A DNA stretch of 62,056 nucleotides from CAYVTV01 sp964526475 (GCA_964526475.1 CAZGKF010000013.1:1-62056); one strand, 5' to 3'. Shown: positions 35,036-44,912, numbered from the stretch's first letter. Translations and numbers: made by a program. Notes: generated from the letters alone by a model not told the origin.

Positions 35036-38000
35036 ATGAAAGATATAGATCAGCCCGGAGGCTTATACAATTCTGAATTTGAACATGATTCATGTGGAAT
35101 TGGCTTCGTTGCGCAAATAAAAGGCAAGAAATCCCATGAAATAATCAGGAAGGGAATAGAGGTGCTTGAAAACATGAAACACCGGGGAGCAGAGAGTGCC
35201 GATAGTAAATCAGGTGATGGGGCGGGAATACTTATACAGGTACCAAGGGATTATTACCTGATGCAAGGTTATTCTCTGCCACCTGAAGGTCAGTTTGGAA
35301 CAGGGATTTTATTTCTTCCACCTGACAGAGCTGAAGCTGCAAAATGTGAGGAAATACTGGTAAGCCTCGCTTTAAAAGAAAAAATGGAGCTTATTGGTTT
35401 CAGAGATCTCCCGGTCGATAGTTCTTCACTTGGTGAAATAGCAAGATCAACAGAGCCTGCTATGAGGCAGATACTTCTGGGATCAGAAGAGGAGCAGGAG
35501 GTTATTGAAAGAAAACTTTTTTTAATAAGAAAAAAGGCTGAGCGGATCATACAAAACTCTGAGCTTAAACAAAAAAATTATTTCTATATACCATCATTAT
35601 CAACAAGGGTGTTGATATACAAAGGAATGTTCACTTCTGAACAACTTAATGAATACTATCTTGATCTGAGTGACAGTAAGCTGCAAAGTGCTATAGCTCT
35701 CGTTCATTCCCGCTTCAGTACCAATACCTTTCCTACATGGGATCTGGCACAGCCATTCCGGATGCTGGCACATAACGGAGAAATTAATACGATTAAAGGT
35801 AACCGGGTGTGGATGAAAGCAAGAGAGTCGATACTGAAATCTCCTGTTCTGGGAGATCTTAATGACTTATATCCCATAATTGAACCTGGGAAAAGTGACT
35901 CGGCTTCACTCGATAATGTACTTGAATTTCTCTGTATGAGCGGGAAATCAATGCCGCATGCACTCGCTATGCTTATACCTGAATCATGGAATGCGAAAAA
36001 CCCTATTAGCAGTGAATTAAGAGCTTTTTATGAATATTACTCTACGATCATGGAACCTTGGGACGGGCCTGCTTCTCTTGTTTTTACCGATGGAAGATAC
36101 ATTGGTGGCATGCTCGATAGAAATGGATTAAGACCTTCACGATATTTCATAACAAATAATGATATAATTGTAATGGGTTCTGAAACCGGTGTTCAGCAGG
36201 TTGAAATTACTGATATCAGGGAAAAGGGAAAGCTGAAACCAGGCAAAATGCTACTTATTGATACGCAGGAAGGAAAAGTGTACAGTGATGATGAGCTGAA
36301 AGCAAGGCTTTCATCACAAAATCCATATTCCGAATGGCTTGAAAGAAACCGTGTTACACTACATGAAATAGAAGCAGGTCAAAAAGCAGAGGTAGGTCTG
36401 GGTGATGAATATCAGCTCTATTTAAAAACTTTTGCTTATACTACCGAAGATAATGACCAGATTATCAGGCCTATGGCGGAGACGGGAAATGAACCTGTAG
36501 GCTCAATGGGAAACGATACTCCTCTTGCTGCCATTTCCGTTAAACCGCAACGTCTGTTTAATTATTTTAAACAGTTATTTGCACAGGTCACCAATCCTGC
36601 CATTGACCCTATACGTGAGGAACTGGTGATGAGTCTTACCGGATTTATTGGTTCCCTTCAACAGAATCTTCTTGATGAAATGCCGGATCACTGTAAAATG
36701 GTAAAATGCATTTCCCCCATAGTAAATAATACATATTTTCATGTTATAAAAAATCTCAGATATAAAGGTTTCAGCACTGAGGTATTAACAATGCATTTCC
36801 CTGCCTCTGAGGGAGGGAAAGGGCTGGAAAAAGCTCTGGATTCTCTTTGCCGGAATGCTGAAAAAGCTGTGGATGAAGGCAGGAATTATATTATCCTTTC
36901 CGACAGAGGAGTAAATCCTGATTTTGCTCCTATTCCTGTTTTACTTGCTGTATCTGCAGTTCATCATTATCTTATCGGGAAAAGAAAAAGAATGCAGATT
37001 GATATAGTTGTTGAAACGGCAGACGCGAGGGAAGTACATCATTTTGCATTATTATTTGGATATGGAGCATCCATAATAAATCCATATCTCGTTTTCTCCG
37101 TTATTGAAAAAATGGTTAAGGAAAAAGCTGTACAGTTAGACTTTCAGAAAGCGGAGGATAATTATATCAAAGCGGCCAATAAGGGTCTGCTGAAGATACT
37201 TTCTAAAATGGGTATTTCTACCCTTCGCAGTTATCGTGCAGCCCAGATCTTTGAAGTCCTGGGTGTCGATAATGATGTCGTGGATAAGTATTTTACCGGT
37301 ACTGTTTCAAGGATTGGAGGTATTGGACTGGATGAAATTGCGGCTGAAACTATTGCCTCACATGAACAAGCTTTTAACCCCAAACCATCTGAAGAATCAG
37401 ACGCTGCAGGCATTTATGCGTACCGGAGGTTTGGGGAGCATCATGCATGGAACCCCGATACAGTAGCTTTGCTGCAATGGAGTACAAAAACCGGGGATTA
37501 TTCAAAGTTTAAGGAATATTCTGCCCTTGTTGACGAACAAACCCGTAAACCCGGGTTCCTAAGGGGGTTTTTTAATATTAAAAGGAATCCTGTCAGCCTG
37601 TCAGAGGTAGAACCTGCTGAAAGTATTATGAAACGGTTTGTTACGGGCGCCATGTCGTATGGGTCCATCAGCAGGGAAGCCCATGAAACTCTTGCTATTG
37701 CTATGAACCGTATTGGAGGGAGAAGTAATACGGGTGAAGGAGGCGAGGATCCTGAAAGATTCAAACCTCAGGATGACGGGCAGATAAAACGAAGTGCTAT
37801 AAAACAGATTGCTTCCGGTCGATTTGGGGTAAACACCAATTACCTTGTAAATGCCGATGAGATACAGATAAAAATTGCCCAGGGGGCAAAACCTGGTGAG
37901 GGAGGTCAGCTCCCGGGACATAAGGTAGACAGGATCATTGCAAAAACGCGTCATTCAATTCCGGGAATCACTTTAATTTCGCCTCCCCCGCACCACGATA

Positions 38001-39556
38001 TATATTCAATAGAAGATCTCTCCCAGTTAATCTTTGACCTGAAAAATGTAAATCCTGAAGCTAAAATAAGTGTTAAACTGGTTTCTGAAACCGGTGTGGG
38101 AACTATTGCTGCAGGGGTTGCCAAAGCGAAAGCCGATCTTATTACCATTAGCGGAATGGAAGGTGGTACAGGTGCCAGCCCTGTAAGTTCTATCAAACAC
38201 GCAGGCCTGCCACTTGAAATGGGACTTGCTGAAACACACCAGACACTGGTTATAAATAACCTGAGAAGAAATGTGGTGCTTCAGACAGATGGACAGCTTA
38301 AGACTGGCAGAGATGTCATGATAGCCGGCCTGCTGGGAGCAGAAGAGTTTGGATTTGCTACCAGTGCACTTGTTGTTCTGGGATGTATCCTGATGAGAAA
38401 GTGTCACCTGAACACCTGCCCGGTTGGAGTAGCAACACAGGATCCGGAATTGAGAAAAAAATTCACTGGGAAAGCCGGCTACCTTCAGAATTTCTTTGGA
38501 TTTATCGCTGAGGAAGTAAGAGAACTACTCGCTGAATCCGGTTTCAGGTCCTTTGATGAGATAATAGGAAGAGCTGACCTTCTTGAATTCAGGAAAGACA
38601 TCAAAAACCCAAAAGCAGCTAAGCTTGATTTGTCATTAATAAATCATACTCCGGCTGAAGCTGATATTTACGACACCCGCTTCACAACTCCTCAGTATCA
38701 CAAAATTGATAATGTTCTTGATATTGAACTTATTCAGAAAGCAAAACCTGCTATCGAAAACGGTGAATTCGTATCTATTTCTGAATTAATAAGAAACACC
38801 GATAGAACAACAGGAGCAATGCTTTCCGGAAGGATTGCTCTTAAATACGGGGAGGAAGGTCTGCCTGATGGTACTATTAAATGTCATTTTAAAGGTTCTG
38901 CTGGTCAAAGTTTCGGCGCTTTTCTCGCTCATGGACTGGAATTCTGTCTGGAAGGAGATGCAAATGATTACCTTGGAAAGGGTTTGTCAGGTGGCCGCAT
39001 TATCGTAATGCCACCTGATGGGTTCACCTTTGCACCGGAAGAAAACATAATTATAGGTAATACGGTTCTTTACGGAGCAACGAGCGGTGAAGTCTTCGTG
39101 AATGGTGTAGCCGGAGAAAGATTCTGTGTAAGAAACAGTGGTGCAATAGCTGTGGTTGAAGGGGTAGGAGACCATTGCTGTGAATATATGACGGGAGGTG
39201 TTACTGTAGTATTGGGGAAGACAGGAAAAAATTTTGCTGCCGGAATGAGTGGTGGTATTGCATTCGTACTGAATGAAGAAGGAAATTTTGATTATTTCTG
39301 CAACATGGGAATGGTTGAGTTATCTCTGGTAGAAGATCTGCATGACATAAGAGAGCTAAAGGCACTGGTATCTCGTCACTTGTTTTTTACAAGAAGTCCG
39401 GTAGCTGAAAAAATTCTTAATAACTGGGATGAATATCTGACAAAATTTATTAAGATAATACCTTTTGAATATAAAAAAGTGCTGCAGGAACAAAAGATTG
39501 AAGCTCTCAAATTAAAGATTGCTGAGATGGATACTGATGTTGAAATAAGAATTTAA
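35036..39556 (+). CDS. gltB: Glutamate synthase (NADPH), large subunit
   Basis: This 1506-residue alpha subunit begins with a glutamine amidotransferase domain whose nucleophile is Cys20 (DSCGIGF); this Cys should become N-terminal after removal of the leader. The central domain and FMN-binding synthase domain follow, with the glycine-rich stretch EGGTGASP and the [3Fe-4S] cysteines in KCHLNTCPVG. The C-terminal GXGXG beta-helix domain completes the normal length. It transfers the amide of glutamine to 2-oxoglutarate. It is paired with gltD 25 bases downstream and sits behind an attenuator. Confidence 0.96.
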   Translation: MKDIDQPGGLYNSEFEHDSCGIGFVAQIKGKKSHEIIRKGIEVLENMKHRGAESADSKSGDGAGILIQVPRDYYLMQGYSLPPEGQFGTGILFLPPDRAEAAKCEEILVSLALKEKMELIGFRDLPVDSSSLGEIARSTEPAMRQILLGSEEEQEVIERKLFLIRKKAERIIQNSELKQKNYFYIPSLSTRVLIYKGMFTSEQLNEYYLDLSDSKLQSAIALVHSRFSTNTFPTWDLAQPFRMLAHNGEINTIKGNRVWMKARESILKSPVLGDLNDLYPIIEPGKSDSASLDNVLEFLCMSGKSMPHALAMLIPESWNAKNPISSELRAFYEYYSTIMEPWDGPASLVFTDGRYIGGMLDRNGLRPSRYFITNNDIIVMGSETGVQQVEITDIREKGKLKPGKMLLIDTQEGKVYSDDELKARLSSQNPYSEWLERNRVTLHEIEAGQKAEVGLGDEYQLYLKTFAYTTEDNDQIIRPMAETGNEPVGSMGNDTPLAAISVKPQRLFNYFKQLFAQVTNPAIDPIREELVMSLTGFIGSLQQNLLDEMPDHCKMVKCISPIVNNTYFHVIKNLRYKGFSTEVLTMHFPASEGGKGLEKALDSLCRNAEKAVDEGRNYIILSDRGVNPDFAPIPVLLAVSAVHHYLIGKRKRMQIDIVVETADAREVHHFALLFGYGASIINPYLVFSVIEKMVKEKAVQLDFQKAEDNYIKAANKGLLKILSKMGISTLRSYRAAQIFEVLGVDNDVVDKYFTGTVSRIGGIGLDEIAAETIASHEQAFNPKPSEESDAAGIYAYRRFGEHHAWNPDTVALLQWSTKTGDYSKFKEYSALVDEQTRKPGFLRGFFNIKRNPVSLSEVEPAESIMKRFVTGAMSYGSISREAHETLAIAMNRIGGRSNTGEGGEDPERFKPQDDGQIKRSAIKQIASGRFGVNTNYLVNADEIQIKIAQGAKPGEGGQLPGHKVDRIIAKTRHSIPGITLISPPPHHDIYSIEDLSQLIFDLKNVNPEAKISVKLVSETGVGTIAAGVAKAKADLITISGMEGGTGASPVSSIKHAGLPLEMGLAETHQTLVINNLRRNVVLQTDGQLKTGRDVMIAGLLGAEEFGFATSALVVLGCILMRKCHLNTCPVGVATQDPELRKKFTGKAGYLQNFFGFIAEEVRELLAESGFRSFDEIIGRADLLEFRKDIKNPKAAKLDLSLINHTPAEADIYDTRFTTPQYHKIDNVLDIELIQKAKPAIENGEFVSISELIRNTDRTTGAMLSGRIALKYGEEGLPDGTIKCHFKGSAGQSFGAFLAHGLEFCLEGDANDYLGKGLSGGRIIVMPPDGFTFAPEENIIIGNTVLYGATSGEVFVNGVAGERFCVRNSGAIAVVEGVGDHCCEYMTGGVTVVLGKTGKNFAAGMSGGIAFVLNEEGNFDYFCNMGMVELSLVEDLHDIRELKALVSRHLFFTRSPVAEKILNNWDEYLTKFIKIIPFEYKKVLQEQKIEALKLKIAEMDTDVEIRI

Positions 39557-39581
39557 TTATTTTGAAATTTAAAGTTAAACA

Positions 39582-41006
39582 ATGGGAGACCCAAGAGGAT
39601 TTCTGAAAATCAGGAAAAAAGACGCAGGCAACAGACCTTTAAAAGAACGGATTTATGATTTCAGTGAGGTTGAACAGGTGCTGAACTCGGAAGACAGAAA
39701 ATTACAGGCGGCAAGGTGTATGGATTGTGGCATTCCATTTTGTCATTGGGGATGCCCTGTTGATAACCTTATCCCTGAATGGAACAATCTTTTGTACAAG
39801 GGGGAATGGAAAAAAGCTGCAGAGGCTCTCCTTTCAACCAATAACTTCCCGGAATTTACCGGAAGAATATGTCCTGCTCCCTGTGAACATTCATGTGTTC
39901 TTACCTTGCACGGTGAACCTGTAACCATAAGAGAGAATGAAGTGGCTATAATTGAGCACGCTTTTGCGGAAGAGTATATTAAACCTCAGCCTCCAAAATA
40001 CAGAACAGACAGTAAGGTAGCAGTTATTGGATCCGGGCCTGCTGGTATGGCTTGTGCCGATTTACTGAATAAATGGGGACATAGGGTAACACTTTTTGAG
40101 AAGGATAATATGGCTGGCGGATTACTACAATACGGAATTCCTGATTTTAAACTTGCAAAATTTGTTGTTCAACGGCGAATCAACCTGATGATGGACGAAG
40201 GAGTGAAGATTATTACCAGTACAGAAATCGGTAAGGATATCTCCGGTGAAGATATCCTGAAATCTTTTGATGCAGTATGTATTGCTATAGGGGCCATGAA
40301 ACCGAGGGATATTAACATTGAAGGAAGAGAATTGGATGGAGTACATTTTGCAATGGATTTCTTAACCCAGCAAAATAAGATAAACGGGGGGGCAGTAGTT
40401 CCTTACGATGAAAGAATTTCAGCCAGGGACAAAGATGTGTTGGTGATAGGAGGGGGCGATACAGGTTCTGATTGTATCGGGACTGCAACACGACAAGGTG
40501 CCAGAAGTATCACACAGATCGAAATACTTCCCAAACCCCCTTTGGAAAGAGCCCCCGACAACCCCTGGCCTTATTTCGCGAAGACATTAAAAACATCTAC
40601 CTCACATGAAGAAGGGTGTGAACGGCTTTGGGGATTAAATACCTTGAAGTTTGAAGGAAAACAGCGCAGAGTAACTCACACACTCGTGCAGAAGGTTGAC
40701 TGGACTGAAAATGGAAAGCTCTCGTCGAAGATGAAACCAATAGCTGGTACTGAAGAGCTTATCAAATCAGATATTGTATTGCTGGCAATGGGTTTCGTCC
40801 ATCCGGTTCAGGAAGGATTATTATCAGAACTGGGGATTGAAACCGATAGCAGAAAAAATGTGAAAATTTCTGGTAATTATCAGACAAACATCCAAAAAGT
40901 TTTTGGAGCAGGAGATGCAGTGATGGGAGCAAGCCTGGTTGTAAGGGCAATCAAATCCGGAAGATTGGCGGCAGAGAGAATTAATAAGTATTTACAGGGA
41001 TCCTGA
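39582..41006 (+). CDS. gltD: Glutamate synthase, small subunit
   Basis: This 474-residue flavoprotein supplies electrons from NAD(P)H to GltB. The N-terminus has the two [4Fe-4S] cysteine groups (RCMDCGIPFCHWGCP; CPAPCEHSC). The FAD motif GSGPAGMACA and the nucleotide motif GGGDTGSD follow. It is the second gene of the gltBD operon. No terminator is obvious before the trp leader. Confidence 0.95.
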   Translation: MGDPRGFLKIRKKDAGNRPLKERIYDFSEVEQVLNSEDRKLQAARCMDCGIPFCHWGCPVDNLIPEWNNLLYKGEWKKAAEALLSTNNFPEFTGRICPAPCEHSCVLTLHGEPVTIRENEVAIIEHAFAEEYIKPQPPKYRTDSKVAVIGSGPAGMACADLLNKWGHRVTLFEKDNMAGGLLQYGIPDFKLAKFVVQRRINLMMDEGVKIITSTEIGKDISGEDILKSFDAVCIAIGAMKPRDINIEGRELDGVHFAMDFLTQQNKINGGAVVPYDERISARDKDVLVIGGGDTGSDCIGTATRQGARSITQIEILPKPPLERAPDNPWPYFAKTLKTSTSHEEGCERLWGLNTLKFEGKQRRVTHTLVQKVDWTENGKLSSKMKPIAGTEELIKSDIVLLAMGFVHPVQEGLLSELGIETDSRKNVKISGNYQTNIQKVFGAGDAVMGASLVVRAIKSGRLAAERINKYLQGS

Positions 41007-41080
41007 AAGGGTTTACATTTCTATAAACATTCGTCCTCGCCGGGGTCCACTCTTTTTAAAAAAAAAAAACACCTCCCTTT

Positions 41081-41110
41081 ATTGTTTTTTAATAATTATT
41101 TTTACATTTG
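41081..41110 (+). promoter_or_regulatory. Promoter of the trpB2 transcript
   Basis: TACATTTG at 41103-41110 matches the -7 consensus. ATTG at 41081-41084, 18 bases upstream, is a weak -33. The leader peptide begins 16 bases downstream. Confidence 0.6.
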
Positions 41111-41126
41111 CTACATTATTAAGAAA

Positions 41127-41183
41127 ATGAAAAACATTTCAAGCATACAGTCACGTTGGTGGTGGTGGCTTTTAAAGATATAA
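41127..41183 (+). CDS. trpL: trp leader peptide (18 codons, four consecutive Trp)
   Basis: ATG at 41127 opens an 18-codon frame ending in TAA at 41181. Four consecutive TGG codons at 41157-41168 give the peptide ending R-W-W-W-W-L-L-K-I. A Trp run followed by an antiterminator and terminator is diagnostic of tryptophan attenuation. Confidence 0.88.
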   Translation: MKNISSIQSRWWWWLLKI

Positions 41184-41185
41184 AA

Positions 41186-41262
41186 GTCGTAAACAACATG
41201 GTTGTATTTTGATACATTATAATTACAAATCAGGCAGGTTGTTTACGACCTGCTTTTTTTTT
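41186..41262 (+). promoter_or_regulatory. Tryptophan attenuator (antiterminator and terminator)
   Basis: GTCGTAAACAAC (41186-41197) pairs perfectly over 12 bases with GTTGTTTACGAC (41238-41249), forming the antiterminator. The competing terminator is GCAGGT (41234-41239) with ACCTGC (41248-41253), followed by nine T residues (41254-41262). The left antiterminator arm starts three bases after the leader stop codon. A ribosome stalled at the Trp run leaves it free, while one that finishes the leader covers it and allows termination. Confidence 0.9.
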
Positions 41263-41298
41263 ATAAAATTGTTGTATAACTAATTAATTATTAGCAAA

Positions 41299-42666
41299 AT
41301 GGTTAAAATTAAAAAAATCTTTCTTGATGAAAAAGAAATGCCGCAGCAGTGGTATAATATTATGGCTGACATGCCTAACAAACCAATGCCTCCATTGCAT
41401 CCGGGGACTAAACAGCCCATAGGACCTGCTGATCTTGCAGCACTTTTTCCAATGGAGCTTATTAAGCAGGAAGTGGCGACTGAAAAGTATATTGATATCC
41501 CTGAACAGGTTCAGGATATTTATAAAATATGGCGTCCAACACCTCTTGTAAGAGCATACAGTCTGGAGAAATACCTCGATACACCTGCGAAAATTTATTA
41601 TAAGAACGAAAGTGTCAGTCCTCCGGGTTCGCATAAACCAAATACAGCTGTTCCTCAGGCATATTATAATTACAAGGAAGGTGTTAAAAAAATTACTACC
41701 GAAACAGGTGCAGGTCAGTGGGGAAGTGCATTGGCTTTTGCATGTCAGTTTTTTGATATAGAATTAAATGTATTTATGGTAAAAGTTTCCTTCTTTCAGA
41801 AACCTTATCGTAAATCCATGATGAACCTGTGGAATGCAAGTGTTGTTCCTTCACCAAGCGAGATGACCGATTCCGGCAGATCTATCCTTGCGAAGGATCC
41901 GGATTCTCCCGGGAGTTTGGGTATCGCAATCTCAGAAGCTGTTGAGATGGCTATGAAAGATACTGAAACAAGATATTCCCTGGGAAGTGTACTGAATCAT
42001 GTTCTTTTGCATCAGACTGTTATTGGTCTGGAGTCGCTTAAGCAGATGGAAATGACGGGTGACTATCCGGATGTTGTTATTGGATGTTTTGGGGGAGGTT
42101 CAAATTTTTCTGGTATTTCATTTCCCTTTCTGGGAAAAAATTTCACAGATGGTAAGAATACCAGAATTGTTGCAGTGGAACCTGCTTCATGTCCTAAACT
42201 TACAAGGGGACAGTTCCGGTATGATTTCGGAGATACGGTAGGATTGACTCCTTTATTGCCAATGTTTACATTAGGACATAATTTTATCCCGGCTAAAATA
42301 CATGCAGGTGGATTAAGATATCATGGTGCAGGATCCATCGTGAGCCAACTTCTAAAGGATAAACTCATTGAAGCTCAATCAGTACGACAATTGGAAACGT
42401 TCAAGGCAGGAATGCTTTTTGCACAAACCGAGGGGATTATTCCCGCTCCTGAAACAAGTCATGCCATTGCAGCTGTAATAAGAGAAGCAAATAAGGCAAA
42501 GGAGGAAGGCAAAGCCAAAACCATACTTTTTAACTACTCAGGACATGGAATAATTGATCTCGCCGCCTACGATAAATACTTCGAAGGTCAACTGGGAGAT
42601 CACGAAGTAACCGATGCTGAAATAGCTGAAAGTATAAAAGAGCTGGATGAGTTGATAAAGGTCTGA
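41299..42666 (+). CDS. trpB2: Tryptophan synthase beta-like enzyme (TrpB2)
   Basis: This 455-residue PLP enzyme is longer than TrpB1 (about 400) and has the TrpB2 N-terminal extension with PLHPGT. The PLP lysine is Lys113 in GSHKPNTA, the phosphate loop is GCFGGGSNF, and ETGAGQWGS carries the catalytic Glu region. It makes tryptophan from indole and serine. TrpB2 enzymes usually work without a tight TrpA partner and may salvage indole. It stands alone, far from other trp genes in this window, yet has its own trp attenuator. Confidence 0.92.
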   Translation: MVKIKKIFLDEKEMPQQWYNIMADMPNKPMPPLHPGTKQPIGPADLAALFPMELIKQEVATEKYIDIPEQVQDIYKIWRPTPLVRAYSLEKYLDTPAKIYYKNESVSPPGSHKPNTAVPQAYYNYKEGVKKITTETGAGQWGSALAFACQFFDIELNVFMVKVSFFQKPYRKSMMNLWNASVVPSPSEMTDSGRSILAKDPDSPGSLGIAISEAVEMAMKDTETRYSLGSVLNHVLLHQTVIGLESLKQMEMTGDYPDVVIGCFGGGSNFSGISFPFLGKNFTDGKNTRIVAVEPASCPKLTRGQFRYDFGDTVGLTPLLPMFTLGHNFIPAKIHAGGLRYHGAGSIVSQLLKDKLIEAQSVRQLETFKAGMLFAQTEGIIPAPETSHAIAAVIREANKAKEEGKAKTILFNYSGHGIIDLAAYDKYFEGQLGDHEVTDAEIAESIKELDELIKV

Positions 42667-42718
42667 TATCCTGTTAATGGGTTTATTTCATTTTAATTTC
42701 TTGAATCCTGAATATTTA

Positions 42719-42753
42719 TTAGCCCCTGTTTTTATAGCAGGGGTTAATTTTTT
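42719..42753 (+). terminator. Rho-independent terminator after trpB2
   Basis: TTAGCCCCTG (42719-42728) pairs with CAGGGGTTAA (42738-42747) with one G-U pair, then six T residues. Confidence 0.85.
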
Positions 42754-42780
42754 CCTCCTCATCCTGACTTCGACATTTTC

Positions 42781-43281
42781 TCAATCAATTTCTATCATAG
42801 CTTTCATTACTCCATCCCTGTAGTCAGCCACCAGATCGAAAGCGTCTTTTGTTCGTGTGAAAGGAAAGTGGTGACTTGCCATAAGACGCACATCTGTTTC
42901 ACCATTCTCCATCATTTTCAATGCAGATTCAGTGCACCCAACCTGCCTTCTTACATTGGTAATAGTAACTTCCTTTCTCCTGATTATGTCTGTTCTGAAT
43001 AACCAGGTGTCAAACTCTGGTATTCCTATTATCATTATTTTGCCTCCCGGCTTAATAATCTTTACAGCCTGATCCATGGCTTCCTGTTTCCCGCAGCATT
43101 CAAATACAACATCAAGAAGTAAAGGTTCCTTCTCACTTATATCATCAACAATATCCTGCTTATCAACATTACCTGTCCAGGTAGCTCCCGATTTCTAAGC
43201 AACAGATAGTCTGTCATCTATCTTATCTGTGACATAAATCCTGGAAGCTCCCTGCGATAAAGCAGAAAGCAGAACACTCAT
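42781..43281 (-). pseudogene. Zinc-type alcohol dehydrogenase remnant (N-terminus missing, in-frame stop)
   Basis: The minus strand encodes the cofactor-domain half of a medium-chain dehydrogenase: L-L-S-A-L-S-Q-G-A-S-R-I-Y-V-T-D-K, then, after a TAG at 43195-43197, VVFECCGK...AVKIIKPGGKIMIIG and the family's normal C-terminus. The catalytic N-terminal domain is absent; homology ends at 43281. Both the deletion and the stop argue for a dead gene. A 98-residue frame from 43077 remains open but lacks the catalytic part. Confidence 0.85.
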
Positions 43282-43297
43282 ATTTTCATAATTATTC

Positions 43298-43305
43298 TAT
43301 CTTTG
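43298..43305 (+). promoter_or_regulatory. -7 element before the transaldolase operon
   Basis: TATCTTTG matches TAnnTTTG and lies 22 bases before the ATG; no good -33 box is seen. Confidence 0.4.
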
Positions 43306-43327
43306 TATTTTTACATTAATACCAGTT

Positions 43328-44287
43328 ATGAACTATCTTGAACAACTTAAACAATTTACCCTGGTAGTAGCTGATACAGGCGATTTTGAATCTGTCAGAA
43401 GCTTTTTACCTGTGGATGCAACTACCAATCCTTCTCTTATTTATGCTGCTTCGCAAAAGAAGGAATATTCCCATTTGGTTGAAGATGCTGTAAATTACGG
43501 AAAGAAAAAAGGGGGAAATACCGATGAGAAAATTTCTGAATGTCTTGATAAACTCTCGGTAAATTTTGGACTTGAGATACTGAAAATCGTTCCCCGCAGG
43601 GTTTCTACAGAAGTGGATGCACGCTTCTCTTTTGATATGGAAGGATCAATAAAAAAGGCAAGGAAGATTATAGGCCTTTATGAAGAAGATGGGATAAACA
43701 GAAACCGTATACTGATCAAACTGGCTTCCACATGGGAAGGCATAAAAGCTGCAGAAATACTGGAGAAAGAAGGTATTCGCACTAACCTTACCCTTCTCTT
43801 TAGTAAAGCCCAGGCGATTGCATGTGCTGAAGCCGGAGTTCAGCTTATATCCCCCTTTGTTGGACGGATATATGACTGGCATAAGAAGCATCGCGGAGTT
43901 GATCATATTCCCGGAAATGAAGACCCTGGAGTTCATTCTGTTCAGCAGATTTACCACTATTATAAGAAATTTGGCTATAAAACCGAGATCATGGGAGCAA
44001 GCTTCAGAAATACTGAAGAGATAATGGAGCTCGCTGGCTGCGATCTTTTAACAATTTCGCCCGGATTGCTTTCTGAACTCGGGAAAATGCACGGAACACT
44101 GGAAAGGAAACTGAACCCGGAGGAATCACAAGATATGGAGATTACGAAAATTCATCTTGATGAAAAGGGTTTCCGCTGGATGCATAATGAAGACGCTATG
44201 GCCGTTGAAAAACTCTCTGAAGGGATAAGGAGATTTACTGAAGATCTTGTGAAACTTGAACAATACCTCGCTGATAAATTATTTTAA
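43328..44287 (+). CDS. tal: Transaldolase (TalB type)
   Basis: This 319-residue enzyme moves a dihydroxyacetone unit between sugar phosphates in the non-oxidative pentose phosphate pathway. The Schiff-base lysine is Lys131 in RILIKLAST, DATTNPSL is at the start, and the length fits the long TalB/TAL1 group rather than the short MipB group. It heads a four-gene operon with a SIS isomerase, a cysteine hydrolase and a sugar kinase. Confidence 0.93.
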   Translation: MNYLEQLKQFTLVVADTGDFESVRSFLPVDATTNPSLIYAASQKKEYSHLVEDAVNYGKKKGGNTDEKISECLDKLSVNFGLEILKIVPRRVSTEVDARFSFDMEGSIKKARKIIGLYEEDGINRNRILIKLASTWEGIKAAEILEKEGIRTNLTLLFSKAQAIACAEAGVQLISPFVGRIYDWHKKHRGVDHIPGNEDPGVHSVQQIYHYYKKFGYKTEIMGASFRNTEEIMELAGCDLLTISPGLLSELGKMHGTLERKLNPEESQDMEITKIHLDEKGFRWMHNEDAMAVEKLSEGIRRFTEDLVKLEQYLADKLF

Positions 44288-44288
44288 G

Positions 44289-44912
44289 ATGACAAGTTAT
44301 AAAATTACCGAAGAGGTAAAAGACCTTCTACGTCGTGAAGCAGATGCAATAATAAATATTCCTGTTACCCGTGATTTTGAAAATGCTGTTAATTTAATTT
44401 ACAGGAAAGTTCATCAGGAAGGGGGAAGAGTTATTGTGAGTGGTTTAGGGAAAGCAGGTCAGATTGCCGACAACATTGCCACTACGCTCAGTTCCACCGG
44501 AACTCCCTCAATATTCTTACATCCAAGTGAGGCTCAACATGGTGACCTGGGGGTGATTTGCAGGAATGATATCCTTCTGCTAATCTCAAATTCCGGTAAA
44601 ACAAGGGAAATACTTGAACTTGTTGATCTGGCACATAGTTTATATACTGAAATACAAGTGATTGTCATTACGGGGAATCCTTATGGAGAATTGACAGGTA
44701 TGGCCGATGTCACAATTTTTACCGGAAATCCGGAAGAAGTATGTATTCTGGGACTAACACCTACTACTTCAACCACCACTATGACTGTTATAGGGGATAT
44801 ACTGGTTGTATTGCTTATGAAAAAAATCGGGTTCACACCAATCGATTATGCGAAACGTCATCATGGCGGGTACCTGGGAATAAAATCACGAAATGAAGCA
44901 GATGGGAAATGA
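44289..44912 (+). CDS. SIS-domain sugar-phosphate isomerase (KdsD/GutQ-like without CBS domains, or hexuloisomerase)
   Basis: The ATG at 44289, one base after the transaldolase stop, gives 207 residues; an in-frame TTG at 44256 would lie inside the previous gene. The single SIS domain has SGLGKAGQIADNIATTLSSTG, HPSEAQHGDLG and ISNSGKTREI, closest to arabinose-5-phosphate isomerases. Those normally carry two CBS domains, which are missing here. A 6-phospho-3-hexuloisomerase role is the alternative. It probably feeds the adjacent transaldolase. Confidence 0.82.
   Translation: MTSYKITEEVKDLLRREADAIINIPVTRDFENAVNLIYRKVHQEGGRVIVSGLGKAGQIADNIATTLSSTGTPSIFLHPSEAQHGDLGVICRNDILLLISNSGKTREILELVDLAHSLYTEIQVIVITGNPYGELTGMADVTIFTGNPEEVCILGLTPTTSTTTMTVIGDILVVLLMKKIGFTPIDYAKRHHGGYLGIKSRNEADGK

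Noticed and set aside
41007..41080. Terminator after gltD
   Set aside because: There is an A-rich run and a short GC patch, but no hairpin followed by T residues on the plus strand.
43077..43281. Reading through the TAG of the alcohol dehydrogenase as recoding
   Set aside because: The catalytic N-terminal domain is missing as well, so a dead gene is the simpler explanation.
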